Origin: Micromonospora sp. WMMD1120
GTDB lineage: Bacteria > Actinomycetota > Actinomycetes > Mycobacteriales > Micromonosporaceae
DNA: 64,000 bases
Reading direction: 5' to 3'
Assembly (NCBI RefSeq): GCF_029626235.1
Contig: NZ_JARUBO010000005.1
Coordinates: 558,001-622,000 of the forward strand
A program made the translations under genes and the position numbers. The notes beneath the pieces are model-generated. The model saw only the letters and a program-made list of their open reading frames with translations. It ran no database searches and was not told the origin of the DNA. Of this stretch, positions 9,117 to 19,248 are shown piece by piece. Every line of letters begins with the position of its first letter. The first letter of the stretch is position 1.

Positions 9117-9490
9117 TCGGTCACCGTGCCGAGAACCGTCCCGTCCGGGGCGGCGACGTGGATCGGCGCGTCCGCGGCGAGGTCACGCACCGCCGCGTGC
9201 CCCGCCCCGTCGAGCGTCGACGCCTCGGTCACCACCACCGCCGCCTCCAGCCGGCTCGCCCCGGCCGCCACCGCCGACGCGACAGCCAGCTGCAACGCGG
9301 TGAGGGTCAGCGAGGGCAGCGCCACGCTCGCCGCCGCGTACGTCCGCCCGTCCTGGTCGCGTACCGCGGCGCCCTCCACGGCGCCGACCCGCGCGCGGGC
9401 GCCCCGGGCCAGTACGACGAGCTTGCCGTCCTCCGCGCTCAAGGCAGTCGGAGCGGGCCGGGCGGCGGGCACGGCGGGTGTGTCAGGCAT
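9113..9490 (-). CDS. Degenerate cytidine deaminase-like protein
   Basis: This 125-aa protein aligns by eye with the cytidine deaminase fold, but the zinc site is gone. Where the enzyme has a CAE motif after LT, this has LTLTALQLAVASAVAAG (about residues 63-79): Cys becomes Ala and Glu becomes Gln. The usual PCxxC segment reads LDGAGHAAVRDL (about 93-104). It therefore probably does not deaminate nucleosides and may be structural or regulatory. It overlaps the upstream CBS gene by eight bases and era by four, which ties it translationally to Era production. The ATG at 9490 begins the conserved N-terminus. Confidence 0.75.
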   Translation of the reverse strand: MPDTPAVPAARPAPTALSAEDGKLVVLARGARARVGAVEGAAVRDQDGRTYAAASVALPSLTLTALQLAVASAVAAGASRLEAAVVVTEASTLDGAGHAAVRDLAADAPIHVAAPDGTVLGTVTE

Positions 9491-10886
9491 CGGCGGGTTG
9501 CCTCTCGTCGTCTCGGTAGTTGTCGGTGTCGTTGCCGGCGCCGGCGTGCTCCGGCCGGCCCGCGGAGTCCTGCTCGTGGCCCGGCTCCACCCGGCTGACC
9601 AGCACGGTGTCGATCCGGTTGCGCCGGCCGGTGGTGCCCTCGGCGACCAGCCGCAGCCCGGCCACCTCGGCCTCGGCGCCCGGGATCGGCACCCGCCCGA
9701 GCGCCTGGGCGAGCAGGCCACCGACCGTCTCCACCTCGTCGGTGGGCAGGTCGGTGTCGAAGAGTTCGCCCAGGTTCTCCACCGGCAGTCGGGCGGTCAC
9801 CCGGACCGAGGAGTCCGCCAGGCGTTCGATCGGCGGGCGCTCGACATCGTACTCGTCGGTGATCTCACCGACGATCTCCTCCAGGATGTCCTCGATGGTG
9901 ACCAGGCCGCCCGTGCCGCCGTACTCGTCGACGACGATGACCAGGTGGTTGCGCGCGGCCTGCATCTCCGACAGCAGGTCGTCGACGGGCTTCGACTCCG
10001 GTACGAAGGTCGCCGGTCGCATCAGCTCGGCCACCGGCAACTGCTCCGCCCCCGGGTCGCCGCCGCGGGACCGCCGGATGAGGTCCTTCAGGTAGAGCAC
10101 GCCCAGCACGTCGTCGACGCTCTCACCGATCACCGGGATGCGGGAGAAGCCGGAGCGCAGGAAGAGCGCCAGCGCCTGCGCGAGGGTCTTGCCCTCCTCG
10201 ATCCACACCATCTCGGTGCGGGGCACCATCACCTCGCGGGCGATGGTGTCGCCGAGCGCGAACACCGAATGGATCATTTGACGCTCGCCGTGCTCAACCA
10301 CGCCACGCTGCTCGGCCAGGTCGACCAGCTCACGCAACTCCACCTGGGTGGCGAACGGCCCCTCCCGGAAGCCGCGCCCCGGAGTGACAGCGTTGCCGAT
10401 CAGGATCAGCAGCGAGGCGAGCGGATTCAGCGCCCGGCCCAGCCAGCGGACCAGCGGCGCCACCGCGCGACCCACCGCGTACGCGTGCTGCCGGCCGATG
10501 GTGCGCGGCGCGACGCCGACCACCACGAAACTGACAACCGTCATCGCGCCGGCGGTCACCAGCGCGGCCCGCCAGCCGGCGCCGAAGCTGTCCACCGCGA
10601 CGAGCGCCACGAGCGTCGTGGCGGTCAGCTCGGCGAGCAGCCGCAGCAGCAGGAGCAGGTTGAGGTGCCGGACGACGTCGCCGGCGACGACCTGGAGCGT
10701 CCGGGCGCCGCGTACGCCGTCGCGGGCCAGCTCGGCGGCGCGGGCCGGGGACACCGCGGCGAGCGCCGCCTCGGTCATCGCGATCAGACCGGCGAGGACC
10801 ACCAGGCCGGCCGCGAAGACGATCAGTTGCAGGTCGGGGAGGCCGGCGGTGGCGCCGGCGGCCAGTAACGGAGGAGTGGACATCAC
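9483..10886 (-). CDS. CNNM/HlyC-CorC family transporter-like protein with CBS domains
   Basis: This 467-aa protein has an N-terminal DUF21 membrane domain with about four helices (roughly residues 10-170). A paired CBS module follows (around 200-330, including [13 protein letters not shown]), then a C-terminal CorC_HlyC domain (about 345-440). The family is implicated in magnesium or cobalt efflux and homeostasis and is often mislabelled hemolysin. Start is GTG 10886, overlapping the ybeY stop by four bases, or ATG 10883. Its place in the phoH-ybeY-era operon is conserved in actinobacteria. A Gln/Asp-rich tail of about 30 residues is variable. Confidence 0.9.
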   Translation of the reverse strand: MMSTPPLLAAGATAGLPDLQLIVFAAGLVVLAGLIAMTEAALAAVSPARAAELARDGVRGARTLQVVAGDVVRHLNLLLLLRLLAELTATTLVALVAVDSFGAGWRAALVTAGAMTVVSFVVVGVAPRTIGRQHAYAVGRAVAPLVRWLGRALNPLASLLILIGNAVTPGRGFREGPFATQVELRELVDLAEQRGVVEHGERQMIHSVFALGDTIAREVMVPRTEMVWIEEGKTLAQALALFLRSGFSRIPVIGESVDDVLGVLYLKDLIRRSRGGDPGAEQLPVAELMRPATFVPESKPVDDLLSEMQAARNHLVIVVDEYGGTGGLVTIEDILEEIVGEITDEYDVERPPIERLADSSVRVTARLPVENLGELFDTDLPTDEVETVGGLLAQALGRVPIPGAEAEVAGLRLVAEGTTGRRNRIDTVLVSRVEPGHEQDSAGRPEHAGAGNDTDNYRDDERQPADA

Positions 10887-11356
10887 TGGGTACGGGTCGA
10901 CCGCCAGCTGGCCAGCAGGCGAGCCTGGAGGCCGAACATCTCCCGCTCCTCCTCCGGCTCGGCGTGGTCGTAGCCGAGCAGGTGCAGCACACCGTGCACG
11001 GTGAGCAGGTGCAGCTCGTCGGCGGGCGCGTGCCCGGCGGTCGCCGCCTGCTTGGCCGCGACCTCCGGGCAGAGCACGATGTCGCCGAGCAGGGCGGGCT
11101 CGCCGCCGGCCGGCGCGGACTCGCCCGGCCCGTGGTCGACGCTGCCCTCGTCCATGGGGAACGCGAGCACATCGGTCGGACCGTCGCCGCCCATCCAGCG
11201 GTGGTTCAGCTCGGTCATGTAGTCGATGTCGACGAGCAGCACCGACAGCTCGGCGAGGGGGTTGACCCCCATCTCGTCGAGGGCGTGCCGGGCGACGGCG
11301 AGCACGGCGTCGGTGTCGACGTCGACACCGGACTCGTTGGCGATCTCGATGGACAA
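10883..11356 (-). CDS. ybeY: rRNA maturation endoribonuclease YbeY
   Basis: YbeY is a zinc metalloendoribonuclease needed for 16S rRNA 3'-end maturation and 70S quality control. The 157-aa protein carries the signature [11 protein letters not shown] (about residues 117-127), providing three histidine zinc ligands in the HxxxHxxxxxH arrangement. The preceding VLAFPMDEG segment is also typical. It lies 15 bp downstream of phoH and overlaps the CBS-protein start, so all are probably on one message. The tail after residue 145 is short and basic, as in other actinobacteria. Confidence 0.96.
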   Translation of the reverse strand: MSIEIANESGVDVDTDAVLAVARHALDEMGVNPLAELSVLLVDIDYMTELNHRWMGGDGPTDVLAFPMDEGSVDHGPGESAPAGGEPALLGDIVLCPEVAAKQAATAGHAPADELHLLTVHGVLHLLGYDHAEPEEEREMFGLQARLLASWRSTRTQ

Positions 11357-11371
11357 CTGCTTTCCTCTGCT

Positions 11372-12457
<1,086 letters not shown>

Positions 12458-12563
12458 CTGCTCTCGATCTCGGCGCCGGCCGGTCGGCCTGGCGTACGGA
12501 CGTTATCCCCATCGTATCGGTTCAACGCGGGCGGCATCGCGCCCATTTCCGCTGGCCGCGCGA

Positions 12564-13931
12564 TCAACTCCCGGTCCGGAAGTCGTACCCGTCGAAGGTC
12601 TCCTGGTGACGGGTGAACCGGTACGTCGCCCAGTGCATCCGGACCACCGCGCCGGTCTCGTCCCGGGTCAGCCGCAGCAGCTCACCGACCTCCCGCCCGG
12701 AGACCGTGCGGAACACGTCCGGCTGGTCGGGCAGGGCCGCGAAGACCGCCGGCGGACGTCCGGCCCGGTCGTCGACGGCGCGCGCCCGCAGTGCGCCGCC
12801 GTGCCAGGAGAAGACGTACGCCGAGCCCTCGCCCCACCAGTGGCCGAGGGCCCCCCGCAGGGCCGCCGGCGCGGGCGCGCCGGGCCGCCAGGGCTCGATC
12901 TCGGCCGGGTCGTGCTCCACCGCCGCGGCGAGCAGCCGGTGCGGCAGGTCGAAGACGTCGGTGGCGGTGCCGGAGGAGCCGAGCACGGCGACGCCCAGCG
13001 CGCCCGGCGTGCCGTCGCCGCCCCGCCGGCCGTAGACCCCGGCGAGGAACCCGGGCATCGCCCCGTCGTGCCCCACGTGCACGATCCGCTCCCCCTGCGG
13101 CAGCAGGATCAGTCCGAGCCCGAAGCCCGCACCCCAGAGGGTCTCGTCGGTGGTGGTGACCGGCCAGCGCATCTCGTCCAGCGTCGCCGGGGCGAGCACC
13201 GCGCCCGCCGGGTCCAGCGCCGCCGGATCGGCCAGGAACGCCGCCCAGCGGGCCATGTCGGTGGCGGTGCTCCAGAGCTGGGCGGCCGGACCGACGGCGC
13301 CGAGGTCGGTCGGCGGCTCCGGACGCGCCTCGTCGGAGTACGCGTCGACCAGGAATCCGGTGGCGGCCGTCGGCCGGGGCGTCACGGTGGTGTCGGTGAG
13401 CCCCAGCGGCGTCAGGACCCGCTCGGTGAGCGCCTGCGCCCAGGTCCCGCCGCGCAACCGGGCGACGAGCTGGCCGAGCACCGCCATGCCCAGGTTGGAG
13501 TAGTGGAACCGGCGGCCGGTGGGCAGCACCCGCTCGGCCCGGTCCAGCTCGGCGACCAGTTGGTCCGCGTCCGGCGCGCGCAGGGTGTCCCACACGTCGC
13601 CGAACGGCTCGCGTTGCAGGCCGGCGGTGTGCGACAGCAGCCGGCGCACCGTCAGCTCGCCGTGCGCCGGGAGGTCGAGGTGCCGCCCCACCGGATCGTC
13701 CAGGTCCAGCAGGCCCTCGTCGCGGCACTGGAGGACCAGCACCGCGGTGAAGGTCTTGGTGACCGAGCCGATCCGGAACTGGGTCTCCGGCCCCAGCGGG
13801 CTGTCCGTGCCGGTCTGGCCGACGGTGCAGCTCCAGAGCGGTCGGTCGGCCCGGTGCAGCGCCGCCGACACCGCCGGTATCCGGCCGTCGGCCTGCGTCC
13901 GCCGGACCATCCGGTCGAGGTGCTCGGTCAT
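12564..13931 (-). CDS. Serine hydrolase, beta-lactamase class C / esterase family
   Basis: This 455-aa protein has the SxxK motif in GSVTKTF (serine near residue 55), the YxN motif YSNLG (about 145-149), and an HxG-type motif in VGHDGAMPGF. The catalytic triad of the penicillin-binding-like fold is therefore complete. There is no signal peptide, so it is probably cytoplasmic, acting as an esterase, D-aminopeptidase or promiscuous hydrolase rather than a resistance enzyme. A beta-barrel accessory domain occupies the last 110 residues. The start codon overlaps the HIT-protein stop by four bases, so the pair is one transcription unit. Confidence 0.88.
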   Translation of the reverse strand: MTEHLDRMVRRTQADGRIPAVSAALHRADRPLWSCTVGQTGTDSPLGPETQFRIGSVTKTFTAVLVLQCRDEGLLDLDDPVGRHLDLPAHGELTVRRLLSHTAGLQREPFGDVWDTLRAPDADQLVAELDRAERVLPTGRRFHYSNLGMAVLGQLVARLRGGTWAQALTERVLTPLGLTDTTVTPRPTAATGFLVDAYSDEARPEPPTDLGAVGPAAQLWSTATDMARWAAFLADPAALDPAGAVLAPATLDEMRWPVTTTDETLWGAGFGLGLILLPQGERIVHVGHDGAMPGFLAGVYGRRGGDGTPGALGVAVLGSSGTATDVFDLPHRLLAAAVEHDPAEIEPWRPGAPAPAALRGALGHWWGEGSAYVFSWHGGALRARAVDDRAGRPPAVFAALPDQPDVFRTVSGREVGELLRLTRDETGAVVRMHWATYRFTRHQETFDGYDFRTGS

Positions 13932-14287
13932 GCCAGGTTCCGGGCGAGCATGGGCCCGAGCGGCGCGCCACCGAGCAGGTGCGCGTGCACGTGGAACACC
14001 TCCTGCCCGCCGTACGCCCCGGTGTTGAACATCAGCCGGAAACCGTCGCCGAGCAGCCCCTCGTCCTCGGCCACGGCGGCGGACGTGGCCAGCACATCCG
14101 CCGCCAGCGCCGGGTCGCCCTGGGCGAGCGTGGCGACGTCGGCGTAGTGCTCCTTCGGGATGACCAGCACGTGCACCGGCGCCTTCGGGTCGATGTCCCG
14201 GAAGGCGAGCGTGGTGTCGGTCTCCCGGACGACGGTGGCCGGGATCTCCCCGGCGACGATGCGGCAGAACAGGCAGTCGGATCCCAT
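13928..14287 (-). CDS. HIT family nucleotide hydrolase/transferase
   Basis: This 119-aa protein is of the HINT branch: it begins GSDCLFCRIVAGEIPA and ends with the histidine triad HVHAHLLGG (about residues 99-107). The N-terminal CLFC pair suggests a zinc site, as in many bacterial HINT proteins. Such enzymes hydrolyse adenosine phosphoramidates or other NMP-X compounds. The ATG at 14287 matches the family start. It heads a two-gene unit with the serine hydrolase and is divergent from the SDR gene 46 bp away. Confidence 0.93.
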   Translation of the reverse strand: MGSDCLFCRIVAGEIPATVVRETDTTLAFRDIDPKAPVHVLVIPKEHYADVATLAQGDPALAADVLATSAAVAEDEGLLGDGFRLMFNTGAYGGQEVFHVHAHLLGGAPLGPMLARNLA

Positions 14288-14333
14288 CGGGGCAGTGTAG
14301 AGAGCCGACGACGGCTCGGGCAGGATGGCCGCC

Positions 14334-15095
14334 ATGACGGATCGAGCGGTTCTGGTGACCGGGGCCTCGCGCGGGATCGGCCGGGCGGTGGCGATGGCGT
14401 TCGCGGCCGGCGGCGACCGGGTGGCGATCCACCACCGCGACTCCGCCGAGGCGGCCGAGGAGCTGCGGGAGCGGTTGCCCGGCGCGGGGCACGTCGTGGT
14501 CCGCGCCGACCTCACCGACCCGGAGCAGATCCGGGTCATGGTCGACCGGGCCGCCGAGCTGCTCGGCGGCCTGGACGTGCTGGTCAACAACGCCGGGACG
14601 TACGGCGACCGGGACGACCCGCACCCGGTCTTCGGCGCCTCGTACGAGCAGTGGCAGGCGCGGTGGCGGCAGGTGGTGGAGACCAACCTCACCGGTGCCG
14701 GCAACGTCATCTGGTGCGCCGCCCAGCACCTGCGCCAGCGCGGTGGGCGGATCGTCAACGTCTCGTCCCGGGGCGCGTTCCGGGGCGAGCCGCACCAGCC
14801 GGCGTACGGGGCCAGCAAGGCGGGGCTGAACGCGCTGGGCCAGTCCCTCGCCGTCGCCCTCGCCCCGTACGGCATCACCGTCGCCACCGTCGCGCCGGGC
14901 TTCGTGGCGACCGACATGGTGACCGCGTATCTCGACGGCGAGCAGGGCGCGGCGATCCGGGCGCAGAGCCCGTTCGACCGGGTGGGTCGGCCGGAGGAGA
15001 TCGCCGCGGCGGTGCACTGGCTCGCCTCGCCCGGGGCCGAGTGGGCCTCGGGCACGATCGTCGACCTGAACGGGGCGTCCTACCTGCGCAGTTAA
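14334..15095 (+). CDS. SDR family oxidoreductase
   Basis: This 253-aa classical short-chain dehydrogenase has the cofactor motif TGASRGIG (about residues 10-17), NNAGTYG (around 86-92), a catalytic Ser in NVSSRG, and YGASKAG with the Tyr/Lys pair near 160-164. NAD(P)(H) dependence is expected, and the arginine after Ser suggests NADP. ATG 14334 is chosen; ATG 14325 would add three residues. The substrate is unknown. The divergent neighbour is the HIT gene. It is read toward ppk2, with a 73-bp gap. Confidence 0.9.
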   Translation: MTDRAVLVTGASRGIGRAVAMAFAAGGDRVAIHHRDSAEAAEELRERLPGAGHVVVRADLTDPEQIRVMVDRAAELLGGLDVLVNNAGTYGDRDDPHPVFGASYEQWQARWRQVVETNLTGAGNVIWCAAQHLRQRGGRIVNVSSRGAFRGEPHQPAYGASKAGLNALGQSLAVALAPYGITVATVAPGFVATDMVTAYLDGEQGAAIRAQSPFDRVGRPEEIAAAVHWLASPGAEWASGTIVDLNGASYLRS

Positions 15096-15133
15096 GGAGT
15101 GACACGGCAGGCACCTCACCCGGTCGGGTAGGT

Positions 15134-15157
15134 GGTTGACGGTTCCCGGGCGGGTAA
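15134..15157 (+). promoter_or_regulatory. Candidate stress-sigma promoter of ppk2
   Basis: GGTT, 14 bases, then GGGTAA resembles the GTTT-N14-16-GGGTAT pattern of actinobacterial sigma-B-like factors. It would place transcription start only a few bases before the ATG at 15169, giving a nearly leaderless message. A hairpin (CACCTCACCCG / CGGGTAGGTG, one bulge) lies just upstream and could end the SDR transcript. Confidence 0.35.
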
Positions 15158-15168
15158 GTCTCCTCGAC

Positions 15169-16080
15169 ATGGCCGACTCCGCGCTGCTGGACCTGACCGC
15201 CGACTACCGGGTGGCCGACGGCCACGACGACGACCCTGTCCTGCTCCGCCCCGACGGCACGCCCGTCGACACCTGGCGTGAGGACTACCCGTACGACGAG
15301 CGGATGGACCGCGACGAGTACGACCGGGACAAGCGACTGCTCCAGATCGAGCTGCTGAAGCTCCAGGACTGGATCAAGGAGTCCGGCGAGCGACTGCTGA
15401 TCCTCTTCGAGGGGCGGGACGCGGCCGGCAAGGGCGGCACCATCAAACGGTTCATGGAGCACCTGAACCCGCGGGGCGCCTCGGTGGTGGCGCTCGCCAA
15501 GCCGGACGAGCGGGAAGCCAGCCAGTGGTACTTCCAGCGGTGGTTGGCGCACCTGCCGGCGGCCGGTGAGATCGTGCTGTTCGACAGGTCCTGGTACAAC
15601 AGGGCCGGCGTGGAACGGGTGATGGGCTTCTGCAGCCGCAAGGAGTACCTGGAGTTCCTCCGGCAGGCCCCGGAGCTGGAACGGATGCTGGTGCGCTCCG
15701 GCATCCGGCTGGTCAAGTTCTGGTTCTCCGTCTCCCAGAACGAGCAGCGCACCAGGTTCGCCATCCGCCAGGTCGACCCGGTGCGGCAGTGGAAGCTCTC
15801 TCCGATGGACATCGCCTCGCTGGACCGGTGGGACGAGTACACCGAGGCGAAGGAGGCGATGTTCTTCTGGACCGACACCGCCGACGCGCCGTGGACGGTG
15901 GTGAAGAGCAACGACAAGAAGCGGGCCCGGCTGGAGGCGATGCGGCACGTTCTGCACCGCTTCGACTACACCGACAAGAATCCCGAGGTGGTCGGCGCAC
16001 CGGACCCGCAGATCATCGGCAACGCCGGGCTGGACCTGGGGCCGGAAGAGGAGGTCGTGCCGGTGTTCCCCCGCCCGTGA
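15169..16080 (+). CDS. ppk2: Polyphosphate kinase 2 (PPK2 class I type)
   Basis: This 303-aa cytoplasmic enzyme transfers phosphate between polyphosphate and nucleotides, in this class mainly making GTP or ATP from polyphosphate. Motifs seen are Walker A FEGRDAAGKGGTIKR (about residues 79-93), Walker B VLFDRSWYNRAG (about 134-145) and the arginine-rich lid region. One PPK2 domain is present, as in class I. The ATG at 15169 is preferred over an earlier in-frame GTG-containing extension at 15136, because the candidate promoter overlaps that extension. It is monocistronic and convergent with rsmE. Confidence 0.93.
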   Translation: MADSALLDLTADYRVADGHDDDPVLLRPDGTPVDTWREDYPYDERMDRDEYDRDKRLLQIELLKLQDWIKESGERLLILFEGRDAAGKGGTIKRFMEHLNPRGASVVALAKPDEREASQWYFQRWLAHLPAAGEIVLFDRSWYNRAGVERVMGFCSRKEYLEFLRQAPELERMLVRSGIRLVKFWFSVSQNEQRTRFAIRQVDPVRQWKLSPMDIASLDRWDEYTEAKEAMFFWTDTADAPWTVVKSNDKKRARLEAMRHVLHRFDYTDKNPEVVGAPDPQIIGNAGLDLGPEEEVVPVFPRP

Positions 16081-16096
16081 ACGGGCGACCGGACGG

Positions 16097-16831
16097 TCAC
16101 CAGCGGCCGAGACGGGTGGCGAGCACGCTGAGCGCCGCCACCCCGGCGGTGGAGGTGCGCAGGACCGCCGGCCCGAGGCGTACGGGTCGGCCGCCGGCCT
16201 CGGCGAAGGCGGTCAGCTCGGCCGGGGCGATGCCGCCCTCCGGGCCGACGACCAGGACGATCTCACCGGCGGCCGGCAGGTCGGCGGTGGTGAGCCGATC
16301 CTCGGCCTCCTCGTGCAGCACGAACGCGGCGGCGGCGCCCGCGATCCGCCGGGCCACCGTCGCGGTGGGCTCGTCCGGCGCGCCGGCCACCACCGGCAGC
16401 CACGGCCGGCGGGCCTGCTTGGCCGCCTCCCGGGCGGTGGCCACCCACTTGTCCCGGGCGCGTACGCCCCGCTCGCCGCGCCACTGGGTCACCGAGCGCG
16501 ACGCCGCCCAGGGGACGATCTCGTCCACCCCGACCTCGGTCATCGCCTGCACGGCCAACTCGCCCCGGTCGCCCTTGGCGATGCCCTGCGCCACCACCAG
16601 GCGGGGCACCGGCGCGTCCGCGTACCCCCGGGAGGTGACGGTGACGTCCAGGCTGCCCCGGCCGACGGCGGTGACCACGGCGGTGGCCGTGCCGCCCCGG
16701 CCGTCGGCGAGCAGCAGCTCCTCGCCGACGCGCAACCGCTGCACGGTGGCGGCGTGGTGCCCCTCCGGACCGGTCAGGGTCAGCGTGTCGCCGGTGGGCA
16801 GCGCCTCGACCAGGAACAGCGGCGCGGACAC
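16097..16831 (-). CDS. rsmE: 16S rRNA (uracil-1498-N3)-methyltransferase
   Basis: RsmE methylates U1498 of 16S rRNA using S-adenosylmethionine. The 244-aa protein has an N-terminal PUA-like domain. The SPOUT knot domain follows, with VVGPEGGIAPAEL (about residues 195-207) and the C-terminal LGPAVLRTSTAGVAALSVL segment that forms the cofactor loop. The GTG start abuts the dnaJ stop with no gap, so translation is coupled and the order hrcA-dnaJ-rsmE is an operon. This order is standard in actinobacteria and places rRNA modification behind a heat-shock controlled promoter. Confidence 0.95.
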   Translation of the reverse strand: MSAPLFLVEALPTGDTLTLTGPEGHHAATVQRLRVGEELLLADGRGGTATAVVTAVGRGSLDVTVTSRGYADAPVPRLVVAQGIAKGDRGELAVQAMTEVGVDEIVPWAASRSVTQWRGERGVRARDKWVATAREAAKQARRPWLPVVAGAPDEPTATVARRIAGAAAAFVLHEEAEDRLTTADLPAAGEIVLVVGPEGGIAPAELTAFAEAGGRPVRLGPAVLRTSTAGVAALSVLATRLGRW

Positions 16832-17977
16832 TCAGGCGTGCCCGTTGAACGCGTCGCGCATCCGGGAGAAGAAGCCGCCCTGCTTGGACAGCTCGGCGAC
16901 CTCCTCGCCCCGGGTCTTGGCGAAGTCGCGCAGCATCTTCTCCTGGTCCGGGTCGAGCTTGGTCGGGGTGCGCACGTCCAGGTGCACGTAGAGGTCGCCG
17001 CGACCGGTGCCGCGCAGGTGCGGCACGCCCCGGGCGCGCAGCCGCAGCGTGCTGGCCGGCTGGGTGCCGGCCTTGACGTCGACGGTCTCCTCGCTGTCCA
17101 GCGTCTTGATGGTCAACCGGGTGCCGAGCGCCGCCGCCGTCATCGGGACCGTCACGCGGCAGTGCAGGTCGTCGCCCTTGCGGGAGTAGACGTCGTGCGG
17201 GCGCTCGTGGATCTCCACGTAGAGGTCGCCGGCGGTGCCGCCGCCGGGGCCCACCTCGCCCTGCTGGGCGAGCCGGATCCGCATGCCGTCCTCGACGCCG
17301 GCCGGGATCTTGACGGTCAGCGAGCGCCGGGTCCGCACCCGGCCGTCGCCGGCACAGGTGGGGCACGGGTGCGGGATGGTGGTGCCGTAGCCCTGGCACA
17401 CGGTGCAGGGCCGGGCGGACACCACCTGGCCGAGGAAGGTGCGCTGGACCGACTGCACCTCACCGCGCCCGGCGCACGCCTCGCAGGTCGCCAGGTGCGT
17501 GCCGGCGGCTGTGCCGGCGCCGGAGCAGGTGGTGCAGAGCACCGCCGTGTCGACGGTGATCGGGGCCTCCACGCCGAAGGCCGTCTCGTGCAGGTCGAGT
17601 TCGAGCCGCAGGATCGCGTCGGCGCCCGGCCGGGTGCGCGGACGGGGACCACGGGCGTTGCCACCCGCACCGCCGAAGAAGGCGTCCATGATGTCCTGGA
17701 ACCCGACGAACGGGCCCGCGCCGCTGGGGCCACCCGGGCCACCCGGACCGCCGCCGCCCGGAGCGAGCGGGTCGCCACCCAGGTCGACGATCTGCCGCTT
17801 GCGGTCGTCCGAAAGGACCTCGTACGCGGCGTTGATGTCCTTGAACTTCTCCTGTGCCTCCGGGTCCGGATTGACATCCGGGTGGAACTGGCGCGCCAAC
17901 TTCCGGTAGGCGCGCTTGATCTCGTCATCGGAGGCTTCCCGGCTCACGCCGAGAATGCCGTAGTAGTCCCTGGCCAC
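16832..17977 (-). CDS. dnaJ: Molecular chaperone DnaJ (type I, DnaJ2)
   Basis: This co-chaperone stimulates DnaK ATPase and binds unfolded substrates. The 381-aa protein has the J domain ([12 protein letters not shown] in [10 protein letters not shown], about residues 32-41), a Gly/Phe-type linker rich in GGPGGPGG, four CxxCxGxG-type zinc repeats (about 138-205) and the C-terminal substrate domain. The GTG at 17977, giving MARDYYG, is the usual actinobacterial start. It follows hrcA by 72 bp and is directly followed by rsmE. It is the HrcA-linked copy; the second copy expected in a dnaK operon is not in this window. Confidence 0.96.
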   Translation of the reverse strand: MARDYYGILGVSREASDDEIKRAYRKLARQFHPDVNPDPEAQEKFKDINAAYEVLSDDRKRQIVDLGGDPLAPGGGGPGGPGGPSGAGPFVGFQDIMDAFFGGAGGNARGPRPRTRPGADAILRLELDLHETAFGVEAPITVDTAVLCTTCSGAGTAAGTHLATCEACAGRGEVQSVQRTFLGQVVSARPCTVCQGYGTTIPHPCPTCAGDGRVRTRRSLTVKIPAGVEDGMRIRLAQQGEVGPGGGTAGDLYVEIHERPHDVYSRKGDDLHCRVTVPMTAAALGTRLTIKTLDSEETVDVKAGTQPASTLRLRARGVPHLRGTGRGDLYVHLDVRTPTKLDPDQEKMLRDFAKTRGEEVAELSKQGGFFSRMRDAFNGHA

Positions 17978-18049
17978 TGCGTTCCGTGTCCTCATGTTCG
18001 TCTCGCGTTGCGCCGCCGGCGGCCGCAGCCGGCCGTCGGCCCTGACTGG

Positions 18050-19072
18050 TCAGTTCTGGGCCAGCAGCTCGCCCACGTAGCGTGCCACGGCGCGCACCGT
18101 GGCGATGTTGCCGGGGTAGTCCATCCGGGTGGGCCCCAGCACTCCCAGACCGCCGACGATGGTGGTGCCCGGGCCGTACCCCGTGCTGACCACCGACGCC
18201 GCGCGCAGGTTGTCGAACTCGTTCTCGTCGCCGATCAACACCCGGGTCGTGCTCGGCTCGGTCTCGCCGATGAGTTTGAGCAGCACGACCTCCTCCTCCA
18301 GCGCCTCGAGGATCGGCCGGAGCGAGCCCTGGAAGTCGAGCAGGCCGCCCCGGGTGAGGTTGGCGGTGCCGGCCAGCGCGATGCGTTCCTCGTGTCGCTC
18401 GACGAGCGTCTCCAGCAGGACCGTGGAGAGCGTGGTCATCGCCGGGCGCAGCTCGCCCGGCGCCTCCTCGACGAGCGCCTGCACCAGCGGCGGCGTCTCG
18501 GACAGCCGGATGCCGGCGAGCTTCTCGTTGACCAGCCGACGGAGGTCGGTGACGTCGTCGGCGGGCACCGGCCCGGGCAACTCGACGAGCCGCTGCTCCA
18601 CCCGCCCGGTATCGGCGATCATGACGAGCATCAGCCGGGTGGTGGAGATCGGCACCAGCTCCAGGTGCCGCACCGAGGAGCGGGCCAGCGACGGGTACTG
18701 CACGACGGCGACCTGCCGGGTCAGTTGGGCGAGCAGCCGGACCGTGCGGTGCACCACGTCGTCGAGGTCGACGGCGCCGACGAGGAAGCGCTCGATGGCC
18801 CGGCGCTCGGCCGGGCTGAGCGGCTTGACCCGGGACAACCGGTCGACGAAGAGGCGGTAGCCGCGGTCGGTGGGCACGCGGCCGGCGCTGGTGTGCGGCT
18901 GCCGGATGTAGCCCTCCTCCTCCAGCACCGCCATGTCGTTGCGGACCGTCGCCGGGGACACCCCGAGCTGGTGGCGCTCGACGAGCGCCTTGCTGCCGAC
19001 CGGCTCCTGCGTGGAGACGTAGTCCTCGACGATGGCGCGGAGCACGGCGAGTTTCCGGTCGTCGAGACCCAT
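18050..19072 (-). CDS. hrcA: Heat-inducible transcription repressor HrcA
   Basis: HrcA represses heat-shock genes by binding CIRCE operators. The 340-aa protein has the N-terminal winged helix ([43 protein letters not shown], about residues 24-47). A GAF-like domain and dimerisation domain follow ([16 protein letters not shown] near the C-terminus). The ATG at 19072 is fixed by an AGGAGGT seven bases upstream. A CIRCE-like operator at 19130-19156 lies directly upstream, so the operon is autoregulated. Confidence 0.97.
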   Translation of the reverse strand: MGLDDRKLAVLRAIVEDYVSTQEPVGSKALVERHQLGVSPATVRNDMAVLEEEGYIRQPHTSAGRVPTDRGYRLFVDRLSRVKPLSPAERRAIERFLVGAVDLDDVVHRTVRLLAQLTRQVAVVQYPSLARSSVRHLELVPISTTRLMLVMIADTGRVEQRLVELPGPVPADDVTDLRRLVNEKLAGIRLSETPPLVQALVEEAPGELRPAMTTLSTVLLETLVERHEERIALAGTANLTRGGLLDFQGSLRPILEALEEEVVLLKLIGETEPSTTRVLIGDENEFDNLRAASVVSTGYGPGTTIVGGLGVLGPTRMDYPGNIATVRAVARYVGELLAQN

Positions 19073-19129
19073 CCTCCGCACCTCCTGTCGCACGTCGGCC
19101 GCCGGCCGCGTGGGCCGGCCGGGCCGTTC

Positions 19130-19156
19130 CTGGCACTCGACTGTAGCGAGTGCCAG
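19130..19156. promoter_or_regulatory. CIRCE operator for HrcA
   Basis: CTGGCACTC, nine bases, then GAGTGCCAG is a perfect 9-bp inverted repeat matching the CIRCE consensus (TTAGCACTC-N9-GAGTGCTAA) in all but the outer positions. It sits 58 bp before the hrcA start and 93 bp before the divergent DUF4870 gene. Confidence 0.92.
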
Positions 19157-19248
19157 TCTACGTCGGGGTACCCGCCAGCGCGATGATCAACGACAGTGGC
19201 CGGTGTCGAACTGGTGCCGCGTTGCCGCTGACCCCTACCGTGACAGCC

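Noticed and set aside
12564..13931. Secreted beta-lactamase
   Set aside because: The catalytic motifs fit the superfamily, but there is no signal peptide, so it is more likely an intracellular esterase or peptidase.
16313..19186. A 957-residue open frame antisense to rsmE, dnaJ and hrcA
   Set aside because: High GC content makes antisense frames open by chance. The sense strand carries well-recognised genes with matching motifs, ribosome sites and operon spacing.
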